DNA of 25,383 nt. Origin: a virus. The position numbers and the translations under genes were made by a program. Shown in pieces: positions 21,759 to 25,383 of the stretch. The notes under the pieces were generated by a model. The model had not been told where the DNA came from. It saw only the letters and a program-made list of their open reading frames with translations, and ran no database searches. The stretch lies in IMG/VR virus record IMGVR_UViG_3300044491_000369, positions 1 to 25,383 of that record. One strand, 5' to 3'. Numbering within the stretch: position 1 is the stretch's first letter; the number at the start of each line of letters is the position of its first letter.

Positions 21759-24751
21759 GCGTAAACGAAAAATTAATGACTCCAGGTACATTTAATGTAC
21801 TACTTAATCTTGAAACAACTCCCAACTCAGTAGTTAACTCTATAGAGCCTTGGGGTAATATTGTTCTAACTCCTACAAGAATAAACCCAGAAGAATTTAC
21901 AGACGCACAAATTAGAAACATGTCTAGATATGTAGGTATTGTTACTTCTCAAGAAATATCAGAAGAAGGCATAGATGTATCTGGTAAAGGTGTTCTTGCT
22001 TATCTTGGAGATACAGATTCTAGAGGTATGGTACTTGCTAGAAATGCAGGTGTTGGTGCAGTAAGGAGTTATGTTGACGACACACTAGATGATGTTGTTG
22101 ATAGAAGTACATCATCTCCTTACGGCTTACTCAGAGATGAAAACGCACTACAAAGAGCTGTAAGAAAAGGTACTGTTACAGAGGTAACTTACGATGATAC
22201 AGTTTTACTTTTAAATTTTGAAGGAACTGACGGAGATACAACTACTACTGATGGTTCTCAATTTACACAAAATCAAGTAATTAGTTTTGTAGGAACTTCT
22301 GATATATCTAGCGACCAAGCTAAATTTGGAAGCACAAGTCTTAATCTATCTACTGATGGCGTAGTAACAATTGCTGACCGACCAGAGCTTGACTTAACAT
22401 TTAGAGATTTTACAATCGAATGGTGGGAATACAGAAACTCTGGAGGAACTAATCCTACTGTTGCTGCTAGAAATAATGATACATACTCCCCTTGGATTGT
22501 AGGAAAATTATCTGGTGGTAATAATACATTTTTAGCAACACATGATGGAGATGGTTATAACGAAGCAGAAGATTTAAACATAAGTATGGGTTCTATAGAT
22601 TTAAATCAATGGAATCATTTTGCTGTAACAAGAAAAGGACAAACATTTAGAACTTTTAAAAATGGTACAAAAATTACAGAGGCAAATAGACCAGACTTAT
22701 ATATAAGAGTTAATTCAGACGCAATGCAAATAGGTAAAGCACAAGGTGGTAATTTCTTTAATGGATACATAGATGCTTTTAGAATTGTAAAAGGTACAGC
22801 TCTTTATACAGCAGACTTTACACCAGATACATCTGCTCCTGTAGCAACAACAGCAGCTAAAAAATATACTGGTAAGCATTATATGGAATCAGCTTATAAA
22901 GCTTTTAAAGATGTGGCTGTGGCAATTGGAGCAGAGTTCAAAATGAATAATGATGGAACAATTGATGTAGGACCTCCAGAAGCTTTATTTACAGGACACG
23001 AAAATAATACTCCACAAGGAATGATTGTAAGAGATATGTCCGGTGCAGACCCATCAATACAAGGTTATTCCGGTATTGATTTAAGTACAGAGTTTAACGC
23101 AGAAGATTATGTTAGCCGTGTAGAGCTAATAGCTTCTAACTATGGTTTAGAAATAAACTTAGGTCAAGCTGATGCAAAAAGTGTACCTTACAAAGATTTG
23201 TTTGGAAATGAATTAGAAAGAATACAGATACTATCTGAAAATGATGTACCAGATTCTTTGCGAGACATCAGAGCAGAGGCATACTTAAATGAATATAACA
23301 AAATACAAAAAACTTTAAGTGTTGGTTTAGAAGATTATGATGTTTCTGGTGATATAGGTGTTGGAGATATTATATTTGTTTGGGACCCAGATGTTGGGTT
23401 TGAGGATACAGCAGCTGATGCCACATTAGAAAATAGAGACAGACACGAAATAACTTATCAAGGTCAAATATTACATCCTATAAAAATTAGAGTTATGGGA
23501 CTTTCTTTTCCTATTACAGAATCTATGGGTGTCTTTTATCGAGACGGAAATGGAAACTATACTGATTTAACAGATTATATTGAATTTGAAGTTGGTGTAA
23601 CGCAGATAGAAGTAGGTTCTACAACTAAAAACATTAATGAAGACTTAAGAGGTTCTGCTTCTATTATCTCTGTAGGTGGTACTAACGAGTTCACAGTTCC
23701 AGATGCTCCAACAGGGTTTTCAGCAGCTACAGGAACATATCAAGACGGAACAGGAAGACCCTTTGCTTTTGCTAAATTAAGCTGGACAGAACCAACGAAC
23801 ACAGATGGTTCAAGAATTACTGATGGTAACATGTATCGTGTTAGGTATAGACAGGTAACTGACAGTGATGGTAATAATTTAATTGACCAAAATGATAATC
23901 AAGTTATTGATTACGAATATCTTACTATAGAATTTGGAACTACTTCTGCTGTTATAAAAGGCTTAGGTTCACAAAATACATACGAGTTTGGAGTTGCAGC
24001 AATAGATAACTCTGGATTCTCTGGTGGATTTTCAATACTTACAGCTGTTGCTATGCCTTCAGATGCTACAATTCCACCCGAACCTTTACCTCCTACAGGT
24101 ACTTATGGAACAGTTGCTGCTAATCCTACTCGTGTACAAATACAACACAATTTAGGTGCAGCTAAAGATTCAGACGGGAATCCAATAAGTTCTCCAGTTA
24201 ACTTTTCTCTACCTGTTGATATAGACCATTTAAATGTTTATAGAGGTACAACTTCTGATTTTACAATTAGTTCAAGCAACTTAGTAGGACAGATAGAAGC
24301 TAAATCAGCTCATGTTACTTTAGGAATACCCGCTATCGGAGATTTCCCCTCTAGAACAGAAGGTGTTGCATACTATAAAGTTACAGCAGTTGATGTTGCT
24401 GGAAATGAATCAACGGCTTCTACAGCTGGAGAAGTAACAGAAGAATTAGTAAACACAGCGTTTATTTCTAATGCGGCTATTACAGAAGCAAAGATTGAAG
24501 ACTTAGCAGTTACTAGTGCAAAGATAAATAGCTTGGAAGCTGGAAAAATTACAGCAGGAACTATTAGTGGTAAAGAAATTATTATAGATACAGATAGCTC
24601 AGACCCTTTAAATCCAGTTTTAGGTACGATACGAAGTGATAATTATGTTACAGGCACAGCAGGTTGGATAATTAAATCTGATGGTACAGTTGAGTTCGAG
24701 GGCGGAGAGTTCCGTGGTACACTTAGAGCTGGGGAGATACATATAGGATAA
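21755..24751 (+). CDS. Tail hub / fibre-base protein with inserted LamG and FN3 domains
   Basis: A 998-residue protein. Residues 1-144 and about 370-640 look like the two parts of a tail-tip hub (Tal/gp27-like) fold, including AYKAFKDVAVAIGAEFKMNNDG at 380-401 and a GDIGVGDIIFVWDPD strand pair at 532-546. Between them, residues 145-362 form a complete LamG/concanavalin-type lectin domain (FTIEWWEYR at 219-227, NQWNHFAVTRKG at 284-295, FNGYIDAFRIVKG at 335-347). Two FN3-like domains follow at about 648-766 and 775-890. The end repeats ITEAKIEDLAVTSAKI and AGKITAGTIS hinge motifs known from lambda J-type proteins. It likely contacts host surface sugars. It ends on the next start (TAATG). Confidence 0.85.
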   Translation: MSVNEKLMTPGTFNVLLNLETTPNSVVNSIEPWGNIVLTPTRINPEEFTDAQIRNMSRYVGIVTSQEISEEGIDVSGKGVLAYLGDTDSRGMVLARNAGVGAVRSYVDDTLDDVVDRSTSSPYGLLRDENALQRAVRKGTVTEVTYDDTVLLLNFEGTDGDTTTTDGSQFTQNQVISFVGTSDISSDQAKFGSTSLNLSTDGVVTIADRPELDLTFRDFTIEWWEYRNSGGTNPTVAARNNDTYSPWIVGKLSGGNNTFLATHDGDGYNEAEDLNISMGSIDLNQWNHFAVTRKGQTFRTFKNGTKITEANRPDLYIRVNSDAMQIGKAQGGNFFNGYIDAFRIVKGTALYTADFTPDTSAPVATTAAKKYTGKHYMESAYKAFKDVAVAIGAEFKMNNDGTIDVGPPEALFTGHENNTPQGMIVRDMSGADPSIQGYSGIDLSTEFNAEDYVSRVELIASNYGLEINLGQADAKSVPYKDLFGNELERIQILSENDVPDSLRDIRAEAYLNEYNKIQKTLSVGLEDYDVSGDIGVGDIIFVWDPDVGFEDTAADATLENRDRHEITYQGQILHPIKIRVMGLSFPITESMGVFYRDGNGNYTDLTDYIEFEVGVTQIEVGSTTKNINEDLRGSASIISVGGTNEFTVPDAPTGFSAATGTYQDGTGRPFAFAKLSWTEPTNTDGSRITDGNMYRVRYRQVTDSDGNNLIDQNDNQVIDYEYLTIEFGTTSAVIKGLGSQNTYEFGVAAIDNSGFSGGFSILTAVAMPSDATIPPEPLPPTGTYGTVAANPTRVQIQHNLGAAKDSDGNPISSPVNFSLPVDIDHLNVYRGTTSDFTISSSNLVGQIEAKSAHVTLGIPAIGDFPSRTEGVAYYKVTAVDVAGNESTASTAGEVTEELVNTAFISNAAITEAKIEDLAVTSAKINSLEAGKITAGTISGKEIIIDTDSSDPLNPVLGTIRSDNYVTGTAGWIIKSDGTVEFEGGEFRGTLRAGEIHIG

Positions 24752-25383
24752 TGGCTGTAGCAGATGGATTTCATGTAGATAGTATCGGAAACCTTTGGTT
24801 AGGTTCTAACCGAGAAACTTTTGATGCAACAACTCGTTCAGAAGCACCTTTTTATGTTTATGCTAACGGCGACATGGTTGCTAATTCTGGAACATTTGCA
24901 GGTACATTATCTTCTGGAATTTCTATATCTGCTCCAGTAATAACTGGAGGAAGCATATCCGGTACTAGTGGTAGTTTTACAGGAAGTATATCTGGTGCTA
25001 GTGGTACTTTTACAGGTGACTTATCTGGTTCTGATATAACTGGTGGAACAATAGATATTGGTAGTGGAACTTTTGAAGTAGATTCATCTGGTAACTTAAC
25101 AGCTACTTCCGCAACTATTACAGGTTCAATAACATCAACATCTGGAACTATTGGTGGTTGGACAATAGGTTCAACAGATTTATCTGCTGGAAATATATCA
25201 ATAGATTCTGGAGGAACAATATCAGCTAACTATTCAGCAACTACTGGATGGAAGATAGAAGCAGATGGAGATGCTTTTTTCAATGACATAGATTTAAGAA
25301 TAGCTGGAGCTCTTTCTGCTAATCCAACTACTGGATTTACTACTTTAGATATTGGAACAGCCAAAATTAGTGAGTATGATGAC
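24751..25383 (+). CDS. Tail fibre protein, N-terminal part (runs off the edge)
   Basis: The frame opens at ATG 24751, which overlaps the preceding stop, and stays open for 211 codons to the right edge of the window without a stop. The start (MAVADGFHVDSIGNLWLGSN) is a typical attachment segment. It is followed by Gly/Ser/Thr-rich beta repeats and later by GWKIEADGDAFFNDIDLRI, a piece seen in central fibre proteins that pairs with the GWIIKSDGTVEFEGG end of the upstream protein. It is expected to form a trimeric fibre. The receptor-binding end is outside the window. Confidence 0.85.
   Translation, partial: MAVADGFHVDSIGNLWLGSNRETFDATTRSEAPFYVYANGDMVANSGTFAGTLSSGISISAPVITGGSISGTSGSFTGSISGASGTFTGDLSGSDITGGTIDIGSGTFEVDSSGNLTATSATITGSITSTSGTIGGWTIGSTDLSAGNISIDSGGTISANYSATTGWKIEADGDAFFNDIDLRIAGALSANPTTGFTTLDIGTAKISEYDD
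24949..25014 (+). repeat. Two-copy 33-base tandem repeat in the fibre gene
   Basis: Copies at 24949-24981 and 24982-25014 differ at four of 33 bases. They encode GSISGTSGSFT and GSISGASGTFT, and decayed copies follow. The repeat keeps frame and fits a beta-helical fibre. Confidence 0.8.

Noticed and set aside
1-25383. CRISPR array, insertion sequence or integrase attachment site
   Set aside because: No regularly spaced repeats, transposase or integrase reading frame, or paired long repeats were seen on either strand.

Overview
The window is a contiguous piece of a tailed double-stranded DNA phage (or prophage) with low GC. Every supported gene lies on the + strand. Gene order and families are those of a siphovirus with an HK97-type head: HNH endonuclease, large terminase, portal, prohead protease, HK97-fold major capsid protein, head-tail connectors, tail terminator, major tail protein, frameshifted tail assembly chaperone, a 1468-residue tape measure, distal tail and hub proteins, and the start of a tail-fibre gene that runs off the right edge. 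A tape measure this long fits a long-tailed siphovirus; no contraction sheath gene is seen. No lysis, replication, integration or repressor gene is visible, so lifestyle cannot be judged. The host is not identifiable from the sequence. The AT-rich coding and domain choice resemble phages of uncultured aquatic bacteria. Three genes have TATAAT-like boxes only 5-9 bases before their ATG, which suggests near-leaderless transcripts. That would be compatible with a low-GC actinobacterium, but this is inference.

Layout. 1-489: non-coding leader with a hairpin terminator near 126-166, a possible promoter near 236-264 and an unusually GC-rich patch at 331-420. 490-2698: a small unknown gene, a structured spacer, the packaging-associated HNH nuclease, a small acidic conserved protein and TerL. 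No small terminase was recognised. 2701-8021: portal with a very long C-terminal extension, protease with a Cys cluster and acidic tail, and major capsid, closed by a strong intrinsic terminator (8042-8073). 8094-9006: a small Lys-rich protein and the first head-tail connector. 9013-11076: a three-gene insert of non-structural genes (HTH plus double zinc-knuckle protein, FmdB-like zinc ribbon, AIPR-like protein) breaking the connector series. 11099-14146: head closure, an enlarged gp10-like protein, tail terminator and a small acidic protein. 14230-15587: major tail protein and G/GT chaperones with a clear -1 slippery site. 15580-25383: tape measure, a membrane/coiled-coil protein, a 40-residue Cys-rich protein, distal tail, a hub protein with an inserted LamG domain, and a partial fibre.

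The genes work together to cut and package DNA (HNH, TerL, portal), build and mature the head (protease, capsid), join it to the tail, and assemble the tail. The most interesting item is the cassette at 9013-11076. Its last gene resembles AIPR-family (abortive infection phage resistance) proteins but has lost several of the family's signature residues. It may be a phage-carried defence, superinfection-exclusion or anti-defence module.
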